Shown one piece after another: positions 26,427-34,945 of a stretch of 64,000 bases of DNA. The notes under the pieces are model-generated. The model made no database searches and was not told where the DNA came from. It saw only the letters and a list, made by a program, of their open reading frames with translations. The position numbers and the translations under genes were made by a program. The first letter of the stretch is position 1. Every line of letters starts with the position of its first letter. Source of the stretch: Methylopila sp. M107 (GTDB lineage: Bacteria > Pseudomonadota > Alphaproteobacteria > Rhizobiales > Methylopilaceae); the NCBI RefSeq assembly GCF_000384475.1, contig NZ_ARWB01000001.1, forward strand, positions 3,165,039-3,229,038, written 5' to 3'.

Positions 26427-27607
26427 CGTTCCTCCCCCGGCCGCTTCGTAATGGCGGCCGCTAAAGCAATTTAGCTGCCTATTTCTTAGAATTGCTTCGC
26501 CGTGAGCTCAGCAGCGTACCTCGTACACTGCACCGCTGAGCGGAGCGGACAACTCGACCAGCTAAGGCGAGCCAGATCGAGACCGCAGCGTTATTTTAAT
26601 GATCAGCAGGATAAAAATACCGATTTTCGTGGCATCTATATACAAAATCAATGTGGGGGATATTGATCAAACCAATGGTCTCAGAGAAATAATGAATTGC
26701 CCTCTATTAATGCGATATAACATACGACGTATGTTTCGCGCTGAAGACCAGCAGGAACCAAAAAAATTCAAACTATCATATCAAGATAAGTCTATTACAA
26801 AATATGTACATTAACTAGATAATATAAGCGTAGTTATAAATGACTTTCAATGGATGGATTAAACCATGGTGGACAAAAATCGCCGAACGGTCCTTGTTGT
26901 TTGCGATAGTCGCAGACGCGATCTTGTTTAGGCAAGAACTCACCGACTATTTGTAACCCGCGAAAATGAGTTCGATGAAGATGGGATGGATGGTCACTGT
27001 CTAAAATATACGTAAACCAACACCGCGATTATGTGTGGCCGCGAATTGGGTAAATTAGGCATCGTTGTTTCGCATGATATGGCGTTATCAGGCATAATGA
27101 ACTCGACTATACGATAATGCTGACTATGTCATAATATCTGTCGCTCAGAGTTGTCTTCGCTAGAAATAAGGCGTCACGACGAAAAATGTTTAAATTCTTA
27201 CAGAGGGGCTATAATGTTAGATGCAGAATGTCAACCTTTCAGATACGGCACGAGTAGAAGTAGCAAATAGCGGGACGTATATTGTTATGCAAATCAATTA
27301 TATATCTCATGTGCACAATCTCGTCTTGAGAAATATCTCGTATCGGTTTTTTGTATAGGCCTCCAAAAACTATCAATTGGACGACCAGCATCCGAGCCGC
27401 GTCTATCGGGTTGGGATGAGGAAGCAGATTAGATGCGCCATTAGGTCGGATCCTGAACGCTCGCCGATTGGCTCGACGCAAGCTAATCGCAGATTGCAAG
27501 CCGCGCCTTCGGGTTTTTACGAGCGAAAATAGCATTGCGCAGGCTATGGCGCGTCAACTTCCATCGATGCGAAAGACACTCGCCTCTCTATAACATGGTG
27601 AAATGGC
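26427..27607. other. AT-rich divergent intergenic region with possible gene remnant
   Basis: This 1.18-kb region separates two divergent aldehyde dehydrogenase genes and is much more AT-rich than the rest of the window. It must hold both promoters. Open frames such as 26599-26814 lack ribosome sites and family resemblance. From ATG 26866 a short frame reads RRTVLVVCDSRRRDLV then stops; that phrase resembles the start of alkaline-phosphatase-superfamily proteins, and ELT follows in another frame, so a decayed gene is possible. Confidence 0.35.
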
Positions 27608-29059
27608 ATGACTGTTCAGAATAAGCTCCCATTCCGTCAAGAGGCGATGCGTATCGCAGGCAAGTTGGTCAATACAGACAACATTGTCGAAGTGTTTAAT
27701 CCCTATGATAATTCCTTAGTTGGTACGGTGCCAGCTGCTCGTGAGGAGCATGTTCGAGACGCCTTTCAAAAAGCCCACGCTTTCAAGCCCAAGCTCACGC
27801 GGTATGAGCGTCAACAGATCTTGCAGAAGACGGCGGAGCTTCTCCGCGACCGCCGAGACGAGTTTGCGCGGCTGATAGTGGCCGAAGCCGGACTGTGCTG
27901 GAAGGATGGTCTCTACGAGGCGAGCCGCGCCTATGATGTGTGGTCATTCGCGGCTCAGCTTACCATTAAAGACGACGGTGAAATATACTCGTGCGACATT
28001 TCTCCAAACGGAAAGGCGCGCAAAATCTTCACGACGCGTACCCCGTTGCTAGGAGTAATTTCAGCCATTACACCATTTAACCATCCACTCAACATGGTGA
28101 GCCATAAACTCGCGCCTGCGATTGCGACCAACAACCGGGTCGTGCTTAAGCCGACCGAGCTCACGCCGCTCACGGCGCTCGCACTCGCTGACGTGCTCTA
28201 CGAGGCGGGTCTGCCGCCCGAGATGCTGTCTGTCGTGACCGGCAATCCGTCGACTATGGGCGACGCTATGATCACCGACCCGGACGCCGACCTTGTGACG
28301 TTCACGGGCTCGGTACGCGTGGGCAAGCATATCGCCAATACCTCGGGCTACAAGCGAACTGTACTTGAGCTAGGCGGCAACGACCCTCTAATTGTCATGG
28401 AGGATGCAGACCTCGACCGCGCCGCAGATCTTGCGGTCGCGGGAGCGACGAAGAACTCCGGCCAGCGATGCACAGCGGTCAAGCGTATTCTCGTGGTGGA
28501 GAGCGTCGCGGACGAATTTTCCAGGCTCGTAGTCGAGAAGGCCAAAAAGCTGAAGTCTGGCGACCCGATGGATCCCGCGACTGACGTCGGCACGGTGATC
28601 AACGAACGCTCCGCCATCCTGTTCGAAAACCGCGTCAACGACGCTGTGTCAAAGGGTGCCGAGGTCCTGCATGGCGCACCGCGCCAGGGCGCTCTCTTCG
28701 CTCCAACGGTCGTCGATTACGTGCCCTATGACTGCGAGCTCGTCCACGAGGAGACGTTCGGGCCCGTGATCCCGATCGTACGCTGCCCGGACGACATCGC
28801 TGAAGTCATCCGCATCTCGAATTCGACCAACTACGGCCTATCGTCCGGCGTCTGCACCGACCGTCTCGACTACGTCTCGCGGTTCGTCAGCGAACTTGAG
28901 GTCGGCACCGTTAACGTCTGGGAAGTCCCGGGCTACCGCATCGAGATGTCCCCATTTGGCGGCATCAAGGATAGCGGCCTCGGCGACAAGGAAGGCGTCG
29001 TCGAAGCCATGAAGGGCTTCACTCACATACGCACGTGGTCGATGCCTTGGGCTGACTGA
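27608..29059 (+). CDS. phnY: Phosphonoacetaldehyde dehydrogenase
   Basis: NAD-dependent enzyme (483 aa) that oxidises phosphonoacetaldehyde to phosphonoacetate, the substrate of PhnA. The sequence follows the Sinorhizobium PhnY pattern closely from memory: [13 protein letters not shown] at the N-terminus, [34 protein letters not shown], the catalytic Cys288 in [13 protein letters not shown], and the C-terminal [18 protein letters not shown]. These segments distinguish it from generic aldehyde dehydrogenases. No strong ribosome site is visible before ATG 27608. It is followed 88 bases later by the second OPA transporter on the same strand. Confidence 0.93.
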   Translation: MTVQNKLPFRQEAMRIAGKLVNTDNIVEVFNPYDNSLVGTVPAAREEHVRDAFQKAHAFKPKLTRYERQQILQKTAELLRDRRDEFARLIVAEAGLCWKDGLYEASRAYDVWSFAAQLTIKDDGEIYSCDISPNGKARKIFTTRTPLLGVISAITPFNHPLNMVSHKLAPAIATNNRVVLKPTELTPLTALALADVLYEAGLPPEMLSVVTGNPSTMGDAMITDPDADLVTFTGSVRVGKHIANTSGYKRTVLELGGNDPLIVMEDADLDRAADLAVAGATKNSGQRCTAVKRILVVESVADEFSRLVVEKAKKLKSGDPMDPATDVGTVINERSAILFENRVNDAVSKGAEVLHGAPRQGALFAPTVVDYVPYDCELVHEETFGPVIPIVRCPDDIAEVIRISNSTNYGLSSGVCTDRLDYVSRFVSELEVGTVNVWEVPGYRIEMSPFGGIKDSGLGDKEGVVEAMKGFTHIRTWSMPWAD

Positions 29060-29147
29060 GCCAGGTATAACACGCAGATTCACAGCAAATGAACGCGGAA
29101 AAATAAGCAAAAGCTATATCCGCACAAATCCCCTGGGAGGGATTCTC

Positions 29148-30455
29148 ATGAGTTCGGTTAATTTAAATGCGCCAAGCCGTAGCGGCTTGAGCGCAAATGA
29201 CGACGCTTTCCGTCGCGCACAATGGCGGATGCTGCTTTCTGCGATGTTTTGCTATCTGTTTTTTTATACTGGCAGGCAAACCTTCGGCTTCGCAATACCG
29301 GGCATCCAGGCCGAGTTCGGCGTTTCGAAGGAGACGCTGGGCTGGGTGAGCGCGGCGCTACTCTGGTGCTACGCGGTTGGCCAAGCGATCAACGGCAACC
29401 TCGGTGACAAGTTCGGCGGTCGCCGGGTGATGAGCGCCGGCGCCATACTGTCCTGCGCTGCCAACTGGGCGGTCAGCTTCTCGACGGGCGTACTAAGTCT
29501 CGGGGCGCTTTGGGGGCTGAACGGGTATTTTCAGGCTATGGGTTGGGCCCCAGGGAGCCGGCTACTCTCGAATTGGTTCGGACGACACGACCGCGGGCGC
29601 GTCTTTGGATATTACGTCTTCGCTGCTGGCATGGCTTCGGTGCTGTCCTTCGTAACCTCTCTCGTCGTGGTGCATACACTACATCTCGACTGGCGATGGA
29701 TATTTAGGCTCCCGGTCTTGCTGATGCTAATCGGTGGCATTGCGTTCTACCTCATCGCCCGCGAGCGTCCCGAAGACCTCGGTTTCAAATCTCCACATGA
29801 CGATGCGATCAACGTCGAGCAGGCCGGCCGAGTTGAGGACGACGAGACATCTTGGCAGCGGTACAAGGGGGTGCTGAAGAACTGGCGGCTTTTGGTCGGC
29901 GGCCTAGCCATCGGTTTTCAAAACGCCGCTCGTTACGGACTTCTGATCTGGGTCCCAGTCCACTTTCTAGGCGATAACTGGGCGAAAGCGTCAGCCTCAA
30001 CATCGGTCATCGACCCCAAGTGGATCTCGATCGCGCTTCCTGTCGGCATGGCGATTGGCGCCGCCACCAACGGATGGGTGTCGGATAAGATCTTCGGATC
30101 GAAACGCTACCTCGCCATCGTGCTCTACATGGCGCTGGCGACGGTCGTCTCGCTTTATATGTATACGATTCCCCGCGAGGAAATTTATCTGGGCTTGGTC
30201 GTGCTCTTCCTCTGCGGCTTCTTCGTCTACGGTCCTCAATCGTCATTCTGGGCACTTTGCCCGGACCTGGTAGGACATAAACGCGCCGGCACCGCAGTCG
30301 GGGTCATGAATTTCTGCGCCTATCTGTTTGCAGGCCTTGGCGAGCCTCTAATTGGCAAATTTATGGATACACACCACGATACGTCGTTAGTGTTTCTGAT
30401 TGTCGCTGCGGCCAGCGGGGCGAGCGCCGTTGTTGCGCTATTTATTCGGCGATGA
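29148..30455 (+). CDS. OPA-type MFS transporter, copy 2
   Basis: Twelve-segment organophosphate-antiporter-like carrier of 435 aa, a close paralogue of the protein at 21322. It shares SAMFCYLFFYTGRQTFGFAI, GDKFGGRRVM, WAPGSRLLSNW and RYKGVLKNWRLLVGG. The middle loop (about residues 215-235) and the segment before WISIALPVGMAIGA differ most, the latter having an insertion relative to copy 1. GGGAGG precedes the ATG. It likely forms a transcript with phnY, ended by the hairpin at 30479. Two copies in one locus suggest two substrates, or uptake and exchange roles. Confidence 0.88.
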   Translation: MSSVNLNAPSRSGLSANDDAFRRAQWRMLLSAMFCYLFFYTGRQTFGFAIPGIQAEFGVSKETLGWVSAALLWCYAVGQAINGNLGDKFGGRRVMSAGAILSCAANWAVSFSTGVLSLGALWGLNGYFQAMGWAPGSRLLSNWFGRHDRGRVFGYYVFAAGMASVLSFVTSLVVVHTLHLDWRWIFRLPVLLMLIGGIAFYLIARERPEDLGFKSPHDDAINVEQAGRVEDDETSWQRYKGVLKNWRLLVGGLAIGFQNAARYGLLIWVPVHFLGDNWAKASASTSVIDPKWISIALPVGMAIGAATNGWVSDKIFGSKRYLAIVLYMALATVVSLYMYTIPREEIYLGLVVLFLCGFFVYGPQSSFWALCPDLVGHKRAGTAVGVMNFCAYLFAGLGEPLIGKFMDTHHDTSLVFLIVAAASGASAVVALFIRR

Positions 30456-30478
30456 AATAGTGTTTCGACCGATTGTGT

Positions 30479-30500
30479 AAAGGCGGCTTCGGCCGCTTTT
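30479..30500 (+). terminator. Rho-independent terminator after OPA transporter copy 2
   Basis: A stem of AAAGGCGGC with GCCGCTTTT, one G-T wobble, closes a TTCG tetraloop and ends in T residues, 24 bases after the transporter stop. Confidence 0.75.
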
Positions 30501-30606
30501 ATGTTGTAAATTTCTACAGTCCAGAAACGGCCTTAATATGATTGTGGTCAGCATTTGACCTTGGCGAGTTGGTCTTCCTCTCTGCAGCGTGATACCCGCC
30601 GCAGCC

Positions 30607-30837
30607 ATGGAAGGTTGGCTGATCGCATTCGAGGCAGGGCCGACAGACAATCCGTTGTTCTGGGCGGTTCATCTTGTTGAGGAGGCGGCCGCGCTTGCCG
30701 CGGTGGCGCGCGCTGCGGGTGTCGCAATCGACACGCCCGTTCTGTCGGGCCCCAACCCCTCGAGCTCTATCGAGAGCTTTGGGCCGGCACCGGGCGAAGT
30801 CGTCTTCGTGGGCGACTTAGGAATGCCGCAGCGGTAG
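30607..30837 (+). CDS. Possible small hypothetical protein
   Basis: A 76-aa frame beginning at ATG 30607 (MEGWLIAFEAGPTDNP) and ending before the DUF47 gene. No family is recognised and the ribosome site is weak. It is the only frame of any size in the 390-bp gap between the terminator at 30500 and the gene at 30891, and its composition is protein-like. It could equally be non-coding spacer. Confidence 0.3.
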   Translation: MEGWLIAFEAGPTDNPLFWAVHLVEEAAALAAVARAAGVAIDTPVLSGPNPSSSIESFGPAPGEVVFVGDLGMPQR

Positions 30838-30890
30838 TTGCGAACGACCCGCGGTGGTCCAGTTAGCGTTGCTCTGGTCCCGGAGGTTCG

Positions 30891-31535
30891 ATGCTCAAGC
30901 TTTTTCGCCGATTGATGCCGAAGGAGGATCGCTTCTTCGAGCTGTTCGAGCAGCACTCGAAGATTCTCGTCGATGGAGCCGCCGCTTTTCAATCGATGCT
31001 GGAAGGCGGCGACAGCGTTCCGGCACATGCTGCGGAGGTCGTGCGGCAGGAAAACCTTGCCGACGACGTCGCGCGCGAAGTCCAGCAGGCACTCCGTCGA
31101 AGCTTCGTCACGCCGTTCGATCGCGCCGACATTGCCGACTTGATCCAAGCGATGGACGACTCCATCGACGAGATGAACAAGGTGGTAAAGGCCGTGACGC
31201 TCTATGAGCTCACGACCTTCGACCCGATAATGCAGGAGATGGGTGTGACGATCGTGGATGCCGCGCACCTGACCGCCGAGGCGGTTCCGCTGATGAGCGA
31301 GATCGGGCGGAACGCGCAACGGCTCGGCGAGCTCACGGAGCAGATCATCGCCATCGAGAACATATCCGACGACCTGCACGACCAGGGTGTGAAGGAGCTT
31401 CTGAAAGCGGCCGGGCGATCCGACCCGATGGCCTACATCATCGGCCGCGAGATCTACGGCGGGCTTGAGGACGTGGTCGACCGCTTCGAGGACGTCGCCA
31501 AGAAGATCAGCGGTATCGTGATTGAGAACGTCTGA
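30891..31535 (+). CDS. DUF47/PhoU-like phosphate transport accessory protein
   Basis: Helical protein of 214 aa in the DUF47 (PhoU-related) family, which almost always accompanies Pit transporters and modulates their activity. Typical segments are MPKEDRFFELFEQHSKILVDGA at the start (read across its length), RADIADLIQAMDDSIDEM and DPMAYIIGREIYGGLEDVVDRFEDVA near the end. GGAGG lies just before the ATG. The pit gene begins two bases after its stop. Confidence 0.93.
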   Translation: MLKLFRRLMPKEDRFFELFEQHSKILVDGAAAFQSMLEGGDSVPAHAAEVVRQENLADDVAREVQQALRRSFVTPFDRADIADLIQAMDDSIDEMNKVVKAVTLYELTTFDPIMQEMGVTIVDAAHLTAEAVPLMSEIGRNAQRLGELTEQIIAIENISDDLHDQGVKELLKAAGRSDPMAYIIGREIYGGLEDVVDRFEDVAKKISGIVIENV

Positions 31536-31537
31536 CA

Positions 31538-32545
31538 GTGGGCGACGCGGCTCTATCGCTCCCACTGCTCGTCGCGCTCATCGGCGTCGCGCTGGCGTTT
31601 GATTTCCTGAACGGGCTGCACGACGCCGCGAACTCGATCGCGACCATCGTGTCGACCCGAGTGCTGCGCCCGCGCTACGCCGTGATCTGGGCGGCGTTCT
31701 TCAACTTCATCGCCTTCCTATTCTTCGGCCTCCACGTCGCCGAGACCATCGGGCGCGGCATCATCGACGCCGACATCGTGACGCCGGGCGTCGTGTTCGC
31801 GGCGCTGATCGGCGCGATCATCTGGAACCTCGTGACGTGGGCGCTCGGCATTCCGTCCTCGTCGAGCCACGCACTGATCGGCGGGCTGGTCGGCGCCGGC
31901 CTCGCCAAGGTCGGGCTGTCGTCGATCGTGTGGGCGGGCCTCCTCAAGACCGCAGCCGCCATCGTGCTGTCGCCCGCCGTCGGGTTCTTCCTTGCGCTGC
32001 TGTTGGTGCTCGCCGTCACCTGGGCCTTCGTGCGCCAGACGCCCTTCATGGTCGATCGCACGTTCCGCATCGGTCAGTTCATCTCCGCCTCGCTCTACTC
32101 GCTCGGCCATGGCGGCAATGATGCGCAGAAGACCATGGGGATCATCGCGGTCCTGCTCTACACGTCCGGCCACGGCTCGGGCGAGTTCCACGTGCCGCTG
32201 TGGGTCGTACTATCGTGCCAGGCCGCGATGGCGCTCGGCACGCTCTCGGGCGGCTGGCGCATCGTCCACACCATGGGCTCGCGCATCACGCGGCTCAAAC
32301 CCATGCAGGGATTTTGCGCCGAGACCGGAGGAGCGATCACCCTGTTCGCCGCGACCTGGCTCGGCGTGCCGGTCTCCACCACGCACACCATCACGGGCGC
32401 AATCGTCGGCGTCGGAGCAGCGCGTCGAACTTCGGCGGTGCGCTGGGGAGTGGCGAGCAACATCGTGGTGGCCTGGGTGCTGACCATGCCTGCCGCAGCC
32501 GCGATCTCAGCCTGCACCTACTGGCTGGTCGTGCTGTTCGAGTGA
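31538..32545 (+). CDS. pit: Low-affinity inorganic phosphate transporter, Pit family
   Basis: Membrane phosphate:proton (or metal-phosphate) symporter of 335 aa. Both duplicated family signatures are visible: FDFLNGLHDAANSIATIVSTRVL near the N-terminus (read as overlapping pieces) and SLGHGGNDAQKTMGI in the second half. The SSSSHALIGG and STTHTITGAIVG motifs mark the two repeats. The GTG start is two bases after the DUF47 stop. Its closeness to a locus releasing phosphate from phosphonates may be coincidental or reflect phosphate exchange. Confidence 0.95.
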   Translation: MGDAALSLPLLVALIGVALAFDFLNGLHDAANSIATIVSTRVLRPRYAVIWAAFFNFIAFLFFGLHVAETIGRGIIDADIVTPGVVFAALIGAIIWNLVTWALGIPSSSSHALIGGLVGAGLAKVGLSSIVWAGLLKTAAAIVLSPAVGFFLALLLVLAVTWAFVRQTPFMVDRTFRIGQFISASLYSLGHGGNDAQKTMGIIAVLLYTSGHGSGEFHVPLWVVLSCQAAMALGTLSGGWRIVHTMGSRITRLKPMQGFCAETGGAITLFAATWLGVPVSTTHTITGAIVGVGAARRTSAVRWGVASNIVVAWVLTMPAAAAISACTYWLVVLFE

Positions 32546-32552
32546 TCGGCCG

Positions 32553-33230
32553 CTAGTCCTCGATATCCCGCCTGCTCGTCTTCACCCCAGGTAGCGCCGC
32601 GACCTTGGCGGCGATCTCGTCGACGCTCGTCTGGGAGAGCCGCACGAAGGTGATGACGATCTCGTCCTGACCGTCCTCTTCCGTCGGGCGAGCCACGAAG
32701 GTCCGCACCCGGGAGGCCCGTGGCCCGGCGAGTTCGATGAGCTTGTCGATGGTAAGCGCGCCGCGCGGGGCGACGAACGTCAGCGCGCGGCTCTTCATGC
32801 TGTCGCGGTAGCGTTCTTCGAGCGGCTTAACGCCAGCCAAGATGCCGACGATGATCAGCGTCGCGGCGGTGCCGGCGACGTAGAGCCCGCCGCCGATGGC
32901 CAGCCCGATGGCGGCGACGCCCCAGATGCTGGCCGCCGTGGTCAGTCCGCGCACGACCTCGCCGCGCAGCAGGATCGTGCCGGCCCCGAGGAAGCTCACG
33001 CCCGAGATCACCTGCGCCGCGACGCGAGAGGGATCAAACGACACTTGGCCCGTCGCGCGGATGTCCTCGAAGCCGTAGGCCGACACGATCATGGCGAGGC
33101 AGGCTCCGACGCAGACCATCATGTGAGTGCGGAGGCCGGCCGCCCATTGCAGGCGCTCGCGCTCGACGCCCACGACACCGCCCGCTACGGCCGCGGCCCC
33201 GAGGCGCATGACCAATTCGGCATTCGTCAT
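32553..33230 (-). CDS. MgtC/SapB-family membrane protein
   Basis: Membrane protein of 225 aa with four to five hydrophobic segments in the N-terminal 140 residues and a small cytoplasmic C-terminal domain. Family features are LGAAAVAGGVVGVERERLQWAAGLRTH and the SFLGAGTI motif followed by RGLTTAASIWGVAAIGLAIGGG. MgtC proteins inhibit the F-type ATPase and are linked to Mg limitation. It converges with pit, 7 bases between stops. Confidence 0.92.
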   Translation of the reverse strand: MTNAELVMRLGAAAVAGGVVGVERERLQWAAGLRTHMMVCVGACLAMIVSAYGFEDIRATGQVSFDPSRVAAQVISGVSFLGAGTILLRGEVVRGLTTAASIWGVAAIGLAIGGGLYVAGTAATLIIVGILAGVKPLEERYRDSMKSRALTFVAPRGALTIDKLIELAGPRASRVRTFVARPTEEDGQDEIVITFVRLSQTSVDEIAAKVAALPGVKTSRRDIED

Positions 33231-33251
33231 CGAGATCTCCTGCGGTTCAGG

Positions 33252-33647
33252 TCAGCGCCAGAGCCCGATCTCTTCCCAGCGCGTCTCGGGGATCGCCGTG
33301 CCGATCCGGTAATTCAGCTCGACCACGGTTAGCCGGTCGGGCGTCGCGCGGCACTGGAACGTCAGGCGATACCACTTGCCGCCGCTGCGGATGGCGGCTC
33401 CACGACCGACGATAACGTCGCCGGAAAGCTCCGCCTCCCGCTCGGCGTCCATGACCATTCGGTCGGGATGCAGTGACCCATGTTCGGCGGAAATCCGGCG
33501 CATCGTCTCGATGTCGCAAATCTGGTGGAAGCGTGTGTCAGGCTCGAGCTTGAGCAAGCTGGCCTCAAGCGACCGCTCGAGCGCCACGGCTGGAGCCAGG
33601 CCAGTCGCCAGTGATGCTATGACGACCACGCAAGACGCTGCTCTCAT
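33252..33647 (-). CDS. Secreted DUF930 protein
   Basis: Small exported protein of 131 aa when begun at ATG 33647, which gives a clean signal peptide (MRAASCVVVIASLATGLAPA, cleavage near AVA-LE). The mature part has the DUF930 pattern LEPDTRFHQICDIETMRRI and HPDRMVMDAE, with two cysteines (one in each half) that could form a disulfide. A longer frame to 33752 exists but would bury the signal peptide. Function is unknown. It lies 21 bases from the MgtC gene on the same strand. Confidence 0.78.
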   Translation of the reverse strand: MRAASCVVVIASLATGLAPAVALERSLEASLLKLEPDTRFHQICDIETMRRISAEHGSLHPDRMVMDAEREAELSGDVIVGRGAAIRSGGKWYRLTFQCRATPDRLTVVELNYRIGTAIPETRWEEIGLWR

Positions 33648-33798
33648 CAAGCCTCTCTGACGGTCGTCGAGTCGGTCCCGCCAGGCCGCTCTGTCGACAA
33701 ATTCAGCGGCACTCAAACGAACTGCGATGCAGAATTTCGGGCGCCACCACAATCATTTCGGTCGAAACATTCTGCGACTCAACTAGTTATGTCGAGGC

Positions 33799-34245
33799 AT
33801 GAGCAAAAGATTTCGCCGCACCAAAGTACGTGAGCAATTTGGCGCGGTGCCTTATCGGATCGGTTCTGACGGTCGGGTTGAAGTGATGCTGGTCACCACT
33901 CGCGAGACCCATCGCTGGATGGTCCCTAAGGGTTGGCCGATCAAGAAGCTGGGCCCCCTCGGGACGGCGATGCGAGAGGCATATGAGGAAGCCGGCGTGC
34001 GTGGCGAAGGCGGTCCGCCGATTGGCGCGTTCGACTACCTCAAGGTTATGCGCAAGGGGCCAAACCAGATCTGCGAGGTCGAGGTCTATCCTTTGCTCGT
34101 TCGTGAGGAACTCGAGGACTGGCCGGAGAGGGCCGAACGTGAGCGGCGGTGGTTCCTGCCAGAAGAAGCCTCTAACGCAGTCCAGGAGGAGCGACTGCAA
34201 GCGATCCTGATGCGCCTGCCGAAAAGCCTTGGCCGCGGCACCTGA
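33799..34245 (+). CDS. NUDIX hydrolase (diphosphoinositol/diadenosine polyphosphate type)
   Basis: Nudix-fold hydrolase of 148 aa. The Nudix box is recognisable as REAYEEAGV preceded by PKGWPIKKLGPLGTA; the usual Glu six residues after the first Gly is not present, as in the DIPP-like subgroup, which also shows the VPKGWP phrase. It begins FGAVPYRIGSDGRVEVMLVTTRE, typical of that subgroup. Likely substrates are diphosphoinositol or dinucleoside polyphosphates; not determinable here. Confidence 0.9.
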   Translation: MSKRFRRTKVREQFGAVPYRIGSDGRVEVMLVTTRETHRWMVPKGWPIKKLGPLGTAMREAYEEAGVRGEGGPPIGAFDYLKVMRKGPNQICEVEVYPLLVREELEDWPERAERERRWFLPEEASNAVQEERLQAILMRLPKSLGRGT

Positions 34246-34454
34246 GCGCTCCGCGCTCGCCGGGAGATGCCTGGCGCAACGGAGGTCAGGGCTTGCCAGC
34301 CGTCAGCGCGGACAAACGATCGCTAGCTGCAAGCCGCACGTCCAGGAATTCCTCGGTCTTCAGGCACAACTGATCAGTCTCAGGCTCATCAACTTGCTAT
34401 CCGGTTCCGGGCAGCTTGTTGGTGTCGGCTAAAGGTGCCAAGCCGCACGTCCTT

Positions 34455-34530
34455 ACTTGTGGCAAAAGTGGTGAAAGGCCACCAGTAGGGGAGGGACGGC
34501 TGACACCGTCCGCAAGGCGCCAGAAGCTGA
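34455..34530. repeat. Right copy of the inverted-repeat-bearing sequence
   Basis: Positions 34455-34486 match 2283-2314 at 29 of 32 bases and carry the same 9-bp inverted repeat with one change. The outer motif 34517-34530 (GCGCCAGAAGCTGA) is the complement of 2254-2267 with one difference. Further out, 34524-34556 has CTGACATTGCC and CTGACATCGCC, repeated CTGACAT units of the kind found at IS21-like ends. It lies in the 34246-34668 gap, which holds no gene. Confidence 0.5.
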
Positions 34531-34668
34531 CATTGCCTGCCCAGCGGAAAACTGACATCGCCGTTGCGCTTTTCAAGCAACGAGTTCCGTCGCTCGAACT
34601 TTCTGGAAATTCGCCTCACGACTGGGCGATCACGAGACAGGCGTCTCGGATCACTGCTATCTCGGTTC

Positions 34669-34914
34669 ATGGCGACCGAGATGATTCACATCGTGCTGAC
34701 TTGGAGCGCCGACAAACGCGGCAAGCTGCGGGCCGAAACGCCGATGAAGTTCAAGTCCGCCGCAGAGGCCAAGGGCCGCGCCGAGCGATCCGAAGGCCGG
34801 TTCGCCGGCGTCGTCGCGCTCAGCCAGGGCTACGACGTCGACACCGAGCAGGCGGACGAGAACCCGCAGGTGCTGTTCCGGGCCGGACGCACGCCCGCGG
34901 AGTTCGAAGACTGA
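34669..34914 (+). CDS. Small conserved hypothetical protein
   Basis: A frame of 81 aa from ATG 34669 (an in-frame ATG at 34681 is also possible) with a strong polar, protein-like composition: IHIVLTWSADKRGKLRAETP, then KFKSAAEAKGRAER and a DVDTEQADENPQVLFRAGR tail. I do not recognise a named domain; similar short proteins seem familiar from Hyphomicrobiales genomes. It converges with the transglutaminase gene at 34946. Confidence 0.6.
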   Translation: MATEMIHIVLTWSADKRGKLRAETPMKFKSAAEAKGRAERSEGRFAGVVALSQGYDVDTEQADENPQVLFRAGRTPAEFED

Positions 34915-34945
34915 CCCGGCGGCGCGACGGCCGTCACGCGCCGCG

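Noticed and set aside
26599-26814. Small plus-strand frame in the AT-rich gap
   Set aside because: No ribosome site, no domain, and an open frame of this length is expected by chance only a little less often in AT-rich DNA; left as non-coding.
30669-31565. Minus-strand 298-aa frame opposite the DUF47 gene
   Set aside because: The plus strand has the conserved DUF47 protein with a ribosome site; the minus frame shows low-complexity composition and no family.
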